Source: Archangium sp.
GTDB lineage: Bacteria; Myxococcota; Myxococcia; Myxococcales; Myxococcaceae
Assembly (NCBI GenBank): GCA_022843845.1
Contig: JALHMW010000005.1
Span: forward strand, 62,001-126,000
Reading direction: 5' to 3'
Length of the DNA: 64,000 bases
The notes under the pieces were generated by a model, which saw nothing but the letters and a program-made list of their open reading frames with translations, did not search any database and had not been told where the DNA came from. Position numbers and translations under genes: made by a program. Positions within the stretch are counted from its first letter, which is position 1; the number at the start of each line of letters is the position of its first letter. Shown in pieces: positions 39,954-53,576 of the stretch.

Positions 39954-41780
39954 TCAGAGCGCGCGGGTCAACGCGAGCTCGAGCCTCCACGACATCTCGG
40001 GCGGGGCGGTGGTCGAGGCTCGTGGCGGGCCAGCGTACTTCGCGGCGATCCGATCGAGTTCAACGAGCACCATGGCGTCCAGCTTCGATGCGAATCGCCA
40101 CGACTCCTCGAACACGCGGAGTTCCTCCATCAACTCCTCACGGCGCCGCTCCAGCGACTCACGATGCGTTCGAGCGCGACCGCCTTTCAGAATCGCCTTC
40201 GCGTTCGACTCCGAGAATGACTGCACACCGAGCGTCGCGATGCCCTTGAAGGCCACGTGGGCCGAGAACTCCGGTGAGCCAAGATGTGTGAGCCCCCAGA
40301 GCGCTTCAGCCGGGTCGAGTGACGCGTCGAGCACCTGGTGCACGAGCTTCTGCAGCTCGACCGCCCTGAGCAGTGCGTCGAGTTCCTCCAGCTGTTCCCG
40401 CAGCTGCTTGTCTCTGGCCATCTGCCGGCTGACGACCACCATTCTGGTTCGGCTGTAGAACGACGCGAGCAGGTACCCCAACCAGTTCACCCCATCAGCA
40501 TGGCGGAAAGAGACGCGCCAACTGCGTCGAAGCAGGCCCTCTCCATCGAGCAGTCGCAGCACGGCGCGCGCTGACGCCGGCCGATCGACCTCGAGACGCA
40601 CCACAGCGTCATCGCGAAGCCGCGCCGATCGTAGACCCTTCACCCTGCCCGCTTGCTGGCCTGCCTCGATGGCCGCGATGACCGCAGTCGGCGTCACGCC
40701 CGGCGCGAAGCGAGAGATCGAAAGCACACCGTGCTCGTCATCAAGTTCGACCCTCGGCACGAATTCGAGGAGTCCCTCACCGGTGCGGAAGAGTTGCCGC
40801 GGCGCCCGAAGCAGGTGGGCTCCCTCGATGTTCGGGAGCGAGAGCTTCGCCATCAGCATCAGGTCATCGGCTCCGGGGACCACCGCGATGACCTTCGTGG
40901 CCTCGATCACCTCTGCAAGATGCAGCGGAGGGAAGGCGAAGGACTGAGCGCAGCCGTTGATCAGCAGATTCGGGATGAAGCCGCCATGAACGTGGGGGCG
41001 TTGCCCCTTCCGGAATTCGATCATCTCGAGCGCGAGTGGAGTGAGGCGCACGTAGGACTCGTCACTTCGGAAAGGGACTCGCTCCACGACTGGATACGGC
41101 CTCGGAAGGAGCAGTTGAGAGAGTGCCTCGGTGAGCGCCTCTTCAGCGAACGAAGACCAGGCCACAGCCTCGGCCAGCACGACACTGACTCGCTGCGATG
41201 AGGTTCCCAGGACGGCGAGGGACTCCACGACCGCACGCTGTGCGTCCGTGAAGCCGTCTCGCTGCGACGGCACGAACGGAGCCGCGACCTCTTCAGGCAC
41301 CGGCGGCTTCTGAGCCGTGTCGAGCGGAGGAAGGTCCTTGAACCCAGCAGGTTCGCCATTCTCGATGCGCGACTCGATCGCATCGGCGAGATGAGCGGCC
41401 CTCAAGCGCGCCTCAGGGAGTCGCTCTTCTTGATTGGCGAATTCCCGGAGGAGCGCAACGACGGGTTCGGGCTCCCTCGTCGTGATGACAACATGGGCCT
41501 CGGGGCTGCCGGGCTGCGGTGCAGTGTCGTCCTCACAGACTGCAACTGCCGGACTCGAGGTGAACAACGGCAGCGGCGCCCACGAGCCCAGCCGGAGTTC
41601 CGGCGCATCGGGGACCAGGCCTGCGGCGCGCACCTCTTCCGCCAGCGATGCTTCGCGAACTCGCAGCTCGGCCAACCGCGCCTGTCCGACCTCGTCGAGC
41701 TCAGCGTGCTCGAACACCTGCACGACCTCGAAGGCCTCGCGCCACGCTTGCAGCAGGGCTTCCGGAGTCATCGCCGACAC
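39954..41780 (-). CDS. Degenerate GyrA/ParC-like protein without catalytic tyrosine
   Basis: 608 residues. From about 171 on it follows the type IIA topoisomerase A subunit. QRDGFTDAQRAVV aligns with RDGLKPVQRRVLY, and FIPNLLINGCAQSFAFPPLH with the PNLLVNG...NIPPHNL block. LPNIEGAHLLRAPRQLFRTG aligns with the PGPDFPTGG...YRTGRG block, and FSESNAKAILKGGRARTH with the LSEAQAQAILDMRL hinge. The active-site Arg-Tyr of RYTE is missing (SYVRLTPLA here), as is the KYHPHGD quinolone-pocket segment. The C-terminal DNA-wrapping propeller is absent. Residues 1-170 are a novel coiled-coil-rich extension. A DNA-cleaving role is very unlikely. GTG 41780 or ATG 41771 may be the start. Confidence 0.6.
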   Translation of the reverse strand: MSAMTPEALLQAWREAFEVVQVFEHAELDEVGQARLAELRVREASLAEEVRAAGLVPDAPELRLGSWAPLPLFTSSPAVAVCEDDTAPQPGSPEAHVVITTREPEPVVALLREFANQEERLPEARLRAAHLADAIESRIENGEPAGFKDLPPLDTAQKPPVPEEVAAPFVPSQRDGFTDAQRAVVESLAVLGTSSQRVSVVLAEAVAWSSFAEEALTEALSQLLLPRPYPVVERVPFRSDESYVRLTPLALEMIEFRKGQRPHVHGGFIPNLLINGCAQSFAFPPLHLAEVIEATKVIAVVPGADDLMLMAKLSLPNIEGAHLLRAPRQLFRTGEGLLEFVPRVELDDEHGVLSISRFAPGVTPTAVIAAIEAGQQAGRVKGLRSARLRDDAVVRLEVDRPASARAVLRLLDGEGLLRRSWRVSFRHADGVNWLGYLLASFYSRTRMVVVSRQMARDKQLREQLEELDALLRAVELQKLVHQVLDASLDPAEALWGLTHLGSPEFSAHVAFKGIATLGVQSFSESNAKAILKGGRARTHRESLERRREELMEELRVFEESWRFASKLDAMVLVELDRIAAKYAGPPRASTTAPPEMSWRLELALTRAL

Positions 41781-41839
41781 GCGGGCGATCAGACTGCTTC
41801 ACCGCGCCTCCGGCAAGCGGCGGCTGATACTCTCTGTCG

Positions 41840-43771
41840 ATGCGCGTCGCCTTCGTCGCCCTCGCTCTGCTCTGCGCCTGCGGGCCCGCTCCAACGCCGC
41901 CGGTCGACGGAGGCACCATCACCGACGGAGGCGATCAATCCCTCCCCTTCACCGAGCTGCCGCCCGAACGCCTCGCCTTCACCTGCCGCGAGATCGTCGG
42001 TGGATCCTTCGTCTCACTCGATCCACTCGCGCCCTCGCAGTGGCGCGCGCACGCCGACGGAGTGATCCTCCACAGCGCCGACGAGGGCCGGACGTGGACG
42101 CGGGCTCCGGTGCAGACGAGCTTCGCGGCCAACAACCTCTTCGTGGGCCCCGTCATCCTCGCGCAGGCGAACACCGACCCGCAGGTCGCCGACGCGGGCC
42201 TGCGCATCAGCGTCGACCGCGGCCGCACCTGGAACGTCCCCAACTTCACCGTCGTCGACGACCCCCGCCTGCCGCCCGCCACCGCCGTCGCCACCATCGG
42301 CACCACGAAGGTCGCCTGGAGCCCCTCTGGCGTCATTCGCGTCTCGTCGGACGACGGCCAGAGCTGGCGCAGCGAGCCCAACGCCATCCCCAATCGCGAC
42401 CCCGAAGATCTCCGCGTCGCGCTCGACGAACGCGAGTGGTTCCTCGACGCGAAGGAGCAACAGCTCTTCCGCTCCCGCGACTCGGGCCGCACCTGGCAGA
42501 AGTTGCCCTTCCGCCGTTTCCGGTTCCTCGAGCTGCTCGGCAAGACGGGCGTCGTCGCCGCTGACCAGCCCCGCACCGGGCTGTGGATCTCGCAGGACGA
42601 CGGCGACACGTGGGTCAACCGAACGGGCCTCACCTCGGTCCTCGCGGTCGGCCCTGCGGACGGCGAACTCTGGGGCGTCACCGCCGTCGTCGGCGCCGAC
42701 AAACCCCGGCTGATGCACTCGACAGACTGGGGCGCCTCGTTCGCGCCGGTGGAGATCTCCTACGGCGCCAGTGGAACCGGTCTCGGCATCGAGCCCGGCG
42801 TCGCACGGGTGTTCGCCACCGCCGACGGCCGCCGCGTGATGGTGCCGCGAACCGAGACGGTGCCGCTCAACCCCTTCAGCCGCATGGCGTGCGTCGAGAC
42901 GACTGGCGAAGGTGCGATCGAGCAGGTCGCTCCAGCGAAGAGGGACGCGCCCGGCACCTCGACGATGTGGGCCCTCGGCAACTTCGGCTTCGCGCTCGGC
43001 ACCTTGCAGCAAGCCGTGCCGTTGCGTGAGCCCGGCCGCGCCTTCGGCATCACCAAACGAACGTTCCCAGACACGGTCGCCATCACCGGCGGCACGCGGC
43101 TCCCCAACGGAGACGTCGCCATTCTGTTGAAGCCCGCCGCCGTCATCGACCCCAACGCCGGCCCACCGATGCGCGTGCAGGTGCTCGATGGCACCTCGCT
43201 CCAGAACGTGCGCGAGCTGCGCTTCACCAACCTGCTCCGCACCACCACCGGCCGCGAGACGAAGTACCTCGAGAGCCGCTGGCTCCAGGGCCTGCCCGAC
43301 GGCGGCCTGCGCACCGACACCAGCGAAGGCGACTACCCCATTGGCGTCGACCCGGCCGTCCACGCGGAGTGGCCGTCGAACGCGCGGTGGGGCCGCGGCG
43401 GCAACGGCGCGCAGCTCGTCACCTCGGAGCTGATTGGCGCGACGCGCTTCCTTCGCCTCAGCAACGAGCTCATCGAGACGCGCACCTTCTGTGTCGAGGC
43501 CGTGGGCCCAACCGATCGCTGCATCAGCTACGCGGGACAGCTCCAGGACTGGGGCGTTCGCCACGGCCGGCTCTACGTCCTCGACGCCTGGAAAGGCGAG
43601 GTGCTCGAGGCGAACTACGCCAGCCGCGACAACGTCTTCCGAACCGTCCTCACCGGCCTCGCGCTCCCCACGAGTCTGTACGTGCCGACCGATGACGACC
43701 CCGGCGTCTACGTCGTCGACACCCACCTCTATCGGGTCGTGCCTGGCGCGACCGCTGCGAGGCGTCCATGA
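41840..43771 (+). CDS. Beta-propeller lipoprotein with Asp-box (BNR) repeats
   Basis: 643 residues. Lipoprotein signal (MRVAFVALALLCAC) and a Pro/Gly spacer with TITDGG. At least six Asp-box repeats of the sialidase type are spaced along the first half: SADEGRTWTRAP, SVDRGRTWNVP, SSDDGQSWRSEP, SRDSGRTWQKLP, SQDDGDTWVNRTG, STDWGASFAPV. Such repeats build six- or seven-bladed propellers. Sialidase catalytic residues (an Arg triad, Tyr/Glu pair) were not identified, so I call it a binding or structural propeller. It is divergent from the GyrA-like gene by 59 bases and overlaps the next gene by four (ATGA). Confidence 0.75.
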   Translation: MRVAFVALALLCACGPAPTPPVDGGTITDGGDQSLPFTELPPERLAFTCREIVGGSFVSLDPLAPSQWRAHADGVILHSADEGRTWTRAPVQTSFAANNLFVGPVILAQANTDPQVADAGLRISVDRGRTWNVPNFTVVDDPRLPPATAVATIGTTKVAWSPSGVIRVSSDDGQSWRSEPNAIPNRDPEDLRVALDEREWFLDAKEQQLFRSRDSGRTWQKLPFRRFRFLELLGKTGVVAADQPRTGLWISQDDGDTWVNRTGLTSVLAVGPADGELWGVTAVVGADKPRLMHSTDWGASFAPVEISYGASGTGLGIEPGVARVFATADGRRVMVPRTETVPLNPFSRMACVETTGEGAIEQVAPAKRDAPGTSTMWALGNFGFALGTLQQAVPLREPGRAFGITKRTFPDTVAITGGTRLPNGDVAILLKPAAVIDPNAGPPMRVQVLDGTSLQNVRELRFTNLLRTTTGRETKYLESRWLQGLPDGGLRTDTSEGDYPIGVDPAVHAEWPSNARWGRGGNGAQLVTSELIGATRFLRLSNELIETRTFCVEAVGPTDRCISYAGQLQDWGVRHGRLYVLDAWKGEVLEANYASRDNVFRTVLTGLALPTSLYVPTDDDPGVYVVDTHLYRVVPGATAARRP

Positions 43772-44961
43772 GAGCGCTCGTCATCACCGCCCTGCTCTGC
43801 GCCGGCTGCGGCCTGTTCAAGAAGGACGACGCCACCGGCACGGGGAACACCTGCGTCGACGATCCCACCACGGGCATCACGGTGCGGCCGAGTGACGTGA
43901 AGATGCGACCGGGCGATCGCCTCACCTTCGACTTCGAGATTCGCAGCAAGATGGGCAGCGCCACCGCCGAGGCGTCGATCAGCGCCGGGACGCTCGAACG
44001 CGCGGGCAGCAACGCCGTCGCGCTCACCGCCCCTCCCGTCCCCGGCACGTACCAGCTCGTCGTCTCACGCATCGGCTGCCCGATGGACACGGGCAGCGCC
44101 ACCATCACCGTCGAGCCGATCCTCTCGCTCGGCAAGGCCCCCGGCGTGCAGCCAGTGCCGACGGGCGTCGCGTGGTCTCCCGATGGTTCGACCGTCGCGG
44201 CGTCCGGACGCGGTGGAGTGTGGCTGTTCCGCGCCGATGGCTCGTTCCTCGACTCCGCGAAGCTGCCGCATCAGGGAAGGACCTCGGTCACGTATTCGCC
44301 CGACGGCGCGTACCTGGTCGTCGGTGGCGACCTCGAGGAGCGAAGCTGGGTGCTCGAGACGAATGGGCTCAAGCCGTGGACGAAGCTCGGCGTCAACCGG
44401 GGCAGCGCGGGCGCCCTCTTCTCGAAGGACGGCACCGAGCTGCTTCTCCACGAAGGTGATCGCCTCCGCGGCTATTCGATGGCGACCGGCGCGATGCGGG
44501 ACATCGGACCGATTGGGCCGGGCCCGCAGACGATGGGGCGCCTCAAGCACGGACCGCTGGGGAGCGTGCTCGTCACGGTGCCCGGAGAGCTGCGAGAGCT
44601 CAGCACCGGCCGACGCCTCGCGCGATGGGGCTCGGCCATCGCCATCTCTCCAGACGCGAAGTGGGTCCTGACCTCGAGCGGCCTCCAGCTGCCCTTCATC
44701 GAGCAAGGCATCGCGGCGACCGGGCTCGCCGGGGGCTTCTCGGCCGACCTGTCGCGCGATGGCACCCTGCTGGCGACGGGCGGCACCGGAGGCGTGAACG
44801 TCTTGCGGAACGAGGGCGCCACGCTGGTCGGCGTCGGTGGTGCGGTCTTGAATGCGCCGGGCCCTGTCCTCGACGTCGCGTGGAGCCCTGATGGTTCGAA
44901 GCTCGCGATCGCCGGGAGCACGCGCCTGCAGATCCTCACACGTCAACAACTGGGTCTGTGA
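43768..44961 (+). CDS. Second beta-propeller lipoprotein (WD40-like)
   Basis: 397 residues. Lipoprotein signal MRALVITALLCAGC, a short acidic spacer, an Ig-like strand region with KMRPGDRLTFDFEI, then a repeating WSPDGSTVAAS, YSPDGAYLVVG, SPDAKWVLTSS, WSPDGSKLAIAGS pattern, the signature of WD40/PD40-type propeller blades. No enzymatic motif. Its start overlaps the stop of the preceding Asp-box lipoprotein, so both are translated together, and it ends two bases before the convergent RNA-polymerase-like gene. The two propellers probably act together on the cell surface or in the periplasm. Confidence 0.7.
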   Translation: MRALVITALLCAGCGLFKKDDATGTGNTCVDDPTTGITVRPSDVKMRPGDRLTFDFEIRSKMGSATAEASISAGTLERAGSNAVALTAPPVPGTYQLVVSRIGCPMDTGSATITVEPILSLGKAPGVQPVPTGVAWSPDGSTVAASGRGGVWLFRADGSFLDSAKLPHQGRTSVTYSPDGAYLVVGGDLEERSWVLETNGLKPWTKLGVNRGSAGALFSKDGTELLLHEGDRLRGYSMATGAMRDIGPIGPGPQTMGRLKHGPLGSVLVTVPGELRELSTGRRLARWGSAIAISPDAKWVLTSSGLQLPFIEQGIAATGLAGGFSADLSRDGTLLATGGTGGVNVLRNEGATLVGVGGAVLNAPGPVLDVAWSPDGSKLAIAGSTRLQILTRQQLGL

Positions 44962-44963
44962 CG

Positions 44964-47336
<2,373 letters not shown>

Positions 47337-47378
47337 GTCCGCCAGACTATTCCGAAGGCGGCGGCTTTCAGCGAGAGG

Positions 47379-47912
47379 TTAGCCGCCAACCGTCTCGGCG
47401 AGCACCCGGCCCCACTCCGTGGCGCGTTCGAGTTCGCCCGCAAGCAAAGGGCCGTCGACGTCCTTCACGTGAAAGTGCTGCGGCCGCACCTGCGCGTCGT
47501 AGCCCTTCGCCTTCAACGTCGACAGCTCAGCGCCAGCCGCAGAGCCGACGGTGAACCAGCCAACCTTCACGGCGGTGTCGAACGCGGCTGCGGGAAGATG
47601 GGTCGTGCTGGGCTCGAGCTGCTCCAGCCACTCTCTGACGCCGAGCGTGTGCGGCACCACGGGAACGCCGAGCGCCCTCGCCTGCTTCACCGCCTCTTCC
47701 CGCGTCGCCGCCCGGCTCATGCTGAACGCGTGAATCGGGCCGCCGACGACGAGCAGCCCCACTTCACCTGGCGAAGGTTCTGCGTCGAGCACGTCGACGA
47801 CCGTCACGTCGAAGCGCTCCTTCAGGCCGACGCCGACGGCTTCTGCCACCTTGCGGGTGTTCCCGAAGTACGACTCGTAGACGACGAGCGCCTTTTTGCG
47901 TGGCTCGACCAT
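47379..47912 (-). CDS. Flavodoxin-fold protein
   Basis: 177 residues. The start is set at ATG 47912, with GGAGG at about -11, giving MVEPRKKALVVYESYFGNTRKVAEAV. This is the flavodoxin FMN phosphate loop (ESYFGNTRKVA), followed by the two further FMN-contact loops at LLVVGGPIHAFS and FTVGSAAGAEL. FMN is likely bound, giving a low-potential electron carrier or an FMN-using quinone reductase. The extended C-terminus (ELERATEWGRVLAETVGG) is usual in the family. It is between uvrB (62-base gap) and the RNA-polymerase chimera (42-base gap), all on the minus strand. Confidence 0.85.
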   Translation of the reverse strand: MVEPRKKALVVYESYFGNTRKVAEAVGVGLKERFDVTVVDVLDAEPSPGEVGLLVVGGPIHAFSMSRAATREEAVKQARALGVPVVPHTLGVREWLEQLEPSTTHLPAAAFDTAVKVGWFTVGSAAGAELSTLKAKGYDAQVRPQHFHVKDVDGPLLAGELERATEWGRVLAETVGG

Positions 47913-47974
47913 GGGCGTGGCCTCCACAGGGAGACGAAGCAAGCCGCGTGCTCGGCGGTGTGGCGTGCGCTGGA

Positions 47975-50065
<2,091 letters not shown>

Positions 50066-50170
50066 GGCGGTGTCGGTTTTAACCGGCCCGCTGACGCACA
50101 GGTGTCAGGATCGAGGGACTGCGACGGCCTTCGGGTGGGTGTGCCACACTGGCCTTTCGAGGAGGTCGTG

Positions 50171-51946
50171 ATGCTGCAGCGAATCACCATCATCGGGGTC
50201 ATCGCGCTGAGTGCGTGCGGGCCCGCCGTCGTCACGCCTCCGCCGGCCTGTACGGCGTCGACCTGCGCGGGCTGCTGCGACGCGGCCGGACAGTGCCAGG
50301 AGGGCGCTCAACTCACCGCCTGTGGCCGGCTCGGCCTGGCCTGCGCGACGTGTCAGAGCAGTCAGAGCTGCGTCGCCGGCCTCTGCCAGGGGGCGATCTC
50401 GACGGGCGGCGGTTCAGCGGGTGGCGACGCGACTGGTGGTGGCACCGCTGGCGGCGCAGCGGGTGGCGAAACGGCTGGAGGCGCATCGGGTGGCGCGGTG
50501 ACGGGTGGAGGCACGCCGACGGGAGGGGGCTCAACAGCGGGCGGCGGGGGCGGTGGGTCGACTGTTGGAGGCGGCGCTGCTGGCGGCTCCGTCACCCGCT
50601 CGACCCGCTTTCAGTCCACACCCTTGCGCTTCTCCGTGCCCGCGACGACGTTCAACTCGTTGGCCTCTGCTGCGGCGCAGGGAAGCACCCGCAGCAACTG
50701 GGCGACCCTCGATCTCAACGGCGACCGACGCGTCGATCTTGCCCTCACCTCGGACCCACAGACGGGCGCGATCTTCGCGACCGGGAGCGTCACGCACTGG
50801 AACGTACACCTCGGCACCGCGACCGGCTTCTCGAGCGCCGCCACACAGTGGATCGTCCCGGCGAACCCGTCGGTCGCGCAGGGCTACACCCTCGCGAACA
50901 GCGCGACGGGCTCCAGCTTCTGGTCGACGATCGACCTCAGCGGCGATGGCCGCCCCGACCTCGTTCACACCATGAACCCGCTCAACATGGGGCCGTACGT
51001 CTCGATGGCAGGCTCGCCGACCGACGGCTGGCTCGTGCGGCGCGGCCTCTCGAACGGCTTCGAGGCGACGCCCATCACCGTGACCGTGCCGCGTGTCGCC
51101 GCCCTCAGCGGAGGCCTCGATCGCACCATCAACGACACCGTGACGCGGCGGTGGCTGCTGACCGAGGTGACGGGCGATGCGCTGATCGATCTCGTGATCA
51201 CGGCCGACCCTGCCACCGACAGCGTCTGGTCCCTGAACCTTCGAACCAACTGGGTGGTGTGCCCCGGCACGGCCGCTGGCTTCGGCACCTTCACCGCGTG
51301 CCAGCAGCTCCCGGTCCCGGACAACGGCATTGGCGGCGGCTTCAAGAGCGCCACCTCGTTCGCGACCAGCACGCGACGTGTCTGGCTGCTCGCCGACATG
51401 AACGGCGATGGCCGCGCCGACCTCGTGCAGACGATGAACCCCGTGGGCGGCACGCTCGGAGAGCCCTTCCTCCTCAACGGCGCCCCGTATTGGAAGGTCT
51501 GGCTCAACGTGTATGGAACAGCGAGAGACGCGCTCTACGCGGCCACGCCCACGCAGTGGACGGTTCCCTCGATCGCCTTCTCGACGCCCAGCAGCGCGAC
51601 AGCCCCGCAGTTCTGGCAGCTGATGGATCTCGACGGTGATCGGATCCCCGAGCTGGTGCAGACAGCCGACCCCACGACAGGGCGCCCCTTCGCCGGGCCG
51701 TCGTGGCGCGTGTTCTCGGCAAACACCTCTGCCACGGGCTTCTTGGCGCGCGTGGCGGCGATCTGGACGATCCCCGTCGGCCCCGGCCTCGACGGCTTCC
51801 GCTCCGTCTCGGGCGCCAGCTGGGCGGTGCTCGACGTCACCGGCGACGGCCTGCCCGATCTCGTCCAGTTCCAGAACCCCGCCACCGGGCTCGCCTTCAC
51901 CGACGTGACCGGCCCGTTCTGGCGCGTCTACCCGGGTATTCCGTAG
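50171..51946 (+). CDS. FG-GAP/VCBS-repeat lipoprotein with Gly-rich linker
   Basis: The start is set at ATG 50171, five bases after GGAGG; the frame is open far upstream but lies antisense to uvrB there. 591 residues. Lipoprotein signal MLQRITIIGVIALSAC, cysteine cluster (CTASTCAGCCDAAGQC, then CATCQSSQSC), a glycine-rich spacer of about 60 residues (GGGTAGG and variants), then seven or so FG-GAP-type repeats, each with a DLNGDRRVDL, DLSGDGRPDL, DMNGDGRADL or DLDGDRIPEL calcium loop. Such repeats build an integrin-like propeller. Surface-exposed binding protein of unknown ligand. Convergent with the M28 gene, ending two bases from it. Confidence 0.8.
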   Translation: MLQRITIIGVIALSACGPAVVTPPPACTASTCAGCCDAAGQCQEGAQLTACGRLGLACATCQSSQSCVAGLCQGAISTGGGSAGGDATGGGTAGGAAGGETAGGASGGAVTGGGTPTGGGSTAGGGGGGSTVGGGAAGGSVTRSTRFQSTPLRFSVPATTFNSLASAAAQGSTRSNWATLDLNGDRRVDLALTSDPQTGAIFATGSVTHWNVHLGTATGFSSAATQWIVPANPSVAQGYTLANSATGSSFWSTIDLSGDGRPDLVHTMNPLNMGPYVSMAGSPTDGWLVRRGLSNGFEATPITVTVPRVAALSGGLDRTINDTVTRRWLLTEVTGDALIDLVITADPATDSVWSLNLRTNWVVCPGTAAGFGTFTACQQLPVPDNGIGGGFKSATSFATSTRRVWLLADMNGDGRADLVQTMNPVGGTLGEPFLLNGAPYWKVWLNVYGTARDALYAATPTQWTVPSIAFSTPSSATAPQFWQLMDLDGDRIPELVQTADPTTGRPFAGPSWRVFSANTSATGFLARVAAIWTIPVGPGLDGFRSVSGASWAVLDVTGDGLPDLVQFQNPATGLAFTDVTGPFWRVYPGIP

Positions 51947-51947
51947 C

Positions 51948-53576
51948 TCAGCGGCTGCTGCCGACCTTCAGCGCCTCGAGCGACTTGAGCCGCGGCACTT
52001 CGAACTCATCGCCCCGCGTCCACGTGGGCATGGTCGGCGCGTCGGCGAGCTTCACGGTCAGCTGGTAGATGAGCTTCACGTCTTCGACGGCGCCCGAGAG
52101 ATCCCACGCCGGCGTCAGCTCATCCGACGGCTGGTGGTAGTGCGTGAGCTCCCACTTCTCGCGCTGCTCCCGGCCCCACGCCTCGGGTCGGCCGATGAAC
52201 GCGTGCCCCGACGAGAAGTACGACGCAGGCACGCCGACCTTCGCGAAGTTGAACTGATCGCTGCGGTAGAAGAAGCCGCGATCGCTCAGCGCGTCTGGTT
52301 TGACCACCCTGCCCTGCGCCTTCGCGAGCTGGGTGAGCACCGCGTCGATGCTCGTCTTGCCATAGCCGATGACCGAGACGTCCTTCGTGCGGCCCCAGAT
52401 GTTGAGGCCGTCGATGTTGATGTTCGCGGCCATGCGGCCGTACGGCACGGGAGGATGTTCGACGAGGAACTGCGAGCCGAGCAGGCCCTGCTCCTCGGCG
52501 GCGACGGCGGCGAACAGCACGCTGCGCTTCGGCCGCTTGCCCTGCGCCGTGAGCGCGCGCGCCACCGTCAGCAGCGCCGCGACGCCCGACGCGTTGTCGA
52601 CCGCGCCGTTGTTGATCGCGTCTTCACCGGGCTTCGGGTGCTCGGCCAGCCCGAGGTGATCGTGATGGGCCGTCAGCACCACCCACTCGTCGGAGAGCTT
52701 CGGGTCGCTCCCGCGCAGCACGCCGAGCACGTTCGCGGTCGACCTCTTCACCACCGTGTTGGCGAACGACGTCGAGGCCAGGACGCCCAGCGGCACGGGC
52801 TGGAAGTCGCGCGACTGCGCCGCCATGCGCAACACGTCGAGGTCCTTGCCGGCCATCGACACCAGCTTCTTGCTCGCCGTCTCGGTGAGCCACGCCTTGA
52901 CCTGCAGCTTCGGACCACCGGCCGAGGGCAGATCGAACTGCTCGCCGGTCCACGACGTCTGCACCACCTGCCACGGGTACCCGGCCGAGGGCGTGGTGTG
53001 AATGATGATGCAGCCCACCGCGCCCTGCTTCGCGGCCTGCTCGTACTTGTAGTCCCAGCGGCCGTACCAGAGGCGCGTCTTGCCGGCGAAGAGCGAGGCG
53101 TCGTCTTCGGGGTCGCTGTTCATCACCAGCACGACCTTCCCCTTCACGTCGACGTTCTTGAAGTCGTTCCACCCGTACTCGGGCGCCACGATGCCGTAGC
53201 CGACGAACACCACCTCGGCCTTCTCGAGCACCGAGCGCGCTGCCTGGTGGCCGCTCACCGCGATGAGATCGGTCATGAAGGGCGTCGAGAGCGTCGTCTG
53301 GCCCTTCGTGAAGGTCATCGTGTCGGGGTGGCCGTTGACGCCCATGAGCTCGAACGACTGGAGCGCCGTGCCCTTGTCGCCGACCGGCTCGAGGCCGAGC
53401 GTCTCGAACTGCGCGGCGATGTACTGCTGCGCGAGCGTGTCGCCCTTCGTCGCAGGCCCGCGGCCCTCGAGCGCATCGGAGGCGAGGAACCGCACGTGAC
53501 CGGTGAGGGCCGAGGCCGTGATGAACGACTGGCCCGAGGGGTCGGCCGCGAGCAACAGGGACAGGAGGAACGTCAT
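51948..53576 (-). CDS. M28-family zinc aminopeptidase, secreted
   Basis: 542 residues. Signal peptide (MTFLLSLLLAADPSGQ) is short. A PA-like domain with VFVGYGIVAPEYGWNDFKNV and AVGCIIIHTTPSAGYPW precedes the catalytic M28 domain. Zinc ligands: His304 in TAHHDHLG, bridging Asp327 in NNGAVDNASG, Glu361/Glu362 in AVAAEEQG and Asp389 in NINIDG; a His in the late LTHYHQPSD would be the last. Removes N-terminal residues from peptides in the periplasm or outside. The ATG overlaps the stop of the LanB-like gene by four bases, so the two are translationally coupled, which suggests a linked task such as processing a modified peptide. Confidence 0.88.
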   Translation of the reverse strand: MTFLLSLLLAADPSGQSFITASALTGHVRFLASDALEGRGPATKGDTLAQQYIAAQFETLGLEPVGDKGTALQSFELMGVNGHPDTMTFTKGQTTLSTPFMTDLIAVSGHQAARSVLEKAEVVFVGYGIVAPEYGWNDFKNVDVKGKVVLVMNSDPEDDASLFAGKTRLWYGRWDYKYEQAAKQGAVGCIIIHTTPSAGYPWQVVQTSWTGEQFDLPSAGGPKLQVKAWLTETASKKLVSMAGKDLDVLRMAAQSRDFQPVPLGVLASTSFANTVVKRSTANVLGVLRGSDPKLSDEWVVLTAHHDHLGLAEHPKPGEDAINNGAVDNASGVAALLTVARALTAQGKRPKRSVLFAAVAAEEQGLLGSQFLVEHPPVPYGRMAANINIDGLNIWGRTKDVSVIGYGKTSIDAVLTQLAKAQGRVVKPDALSDRGFFYRSDQFNFAKVGVPASYFSSGHAFIGRPEAWGREQREKWELTHYHQPSDELTPAWDLSGAVEDVKLIYQLTVKLADAPTMPTWTRGDEFEVPRLKSLEALKVGSSR

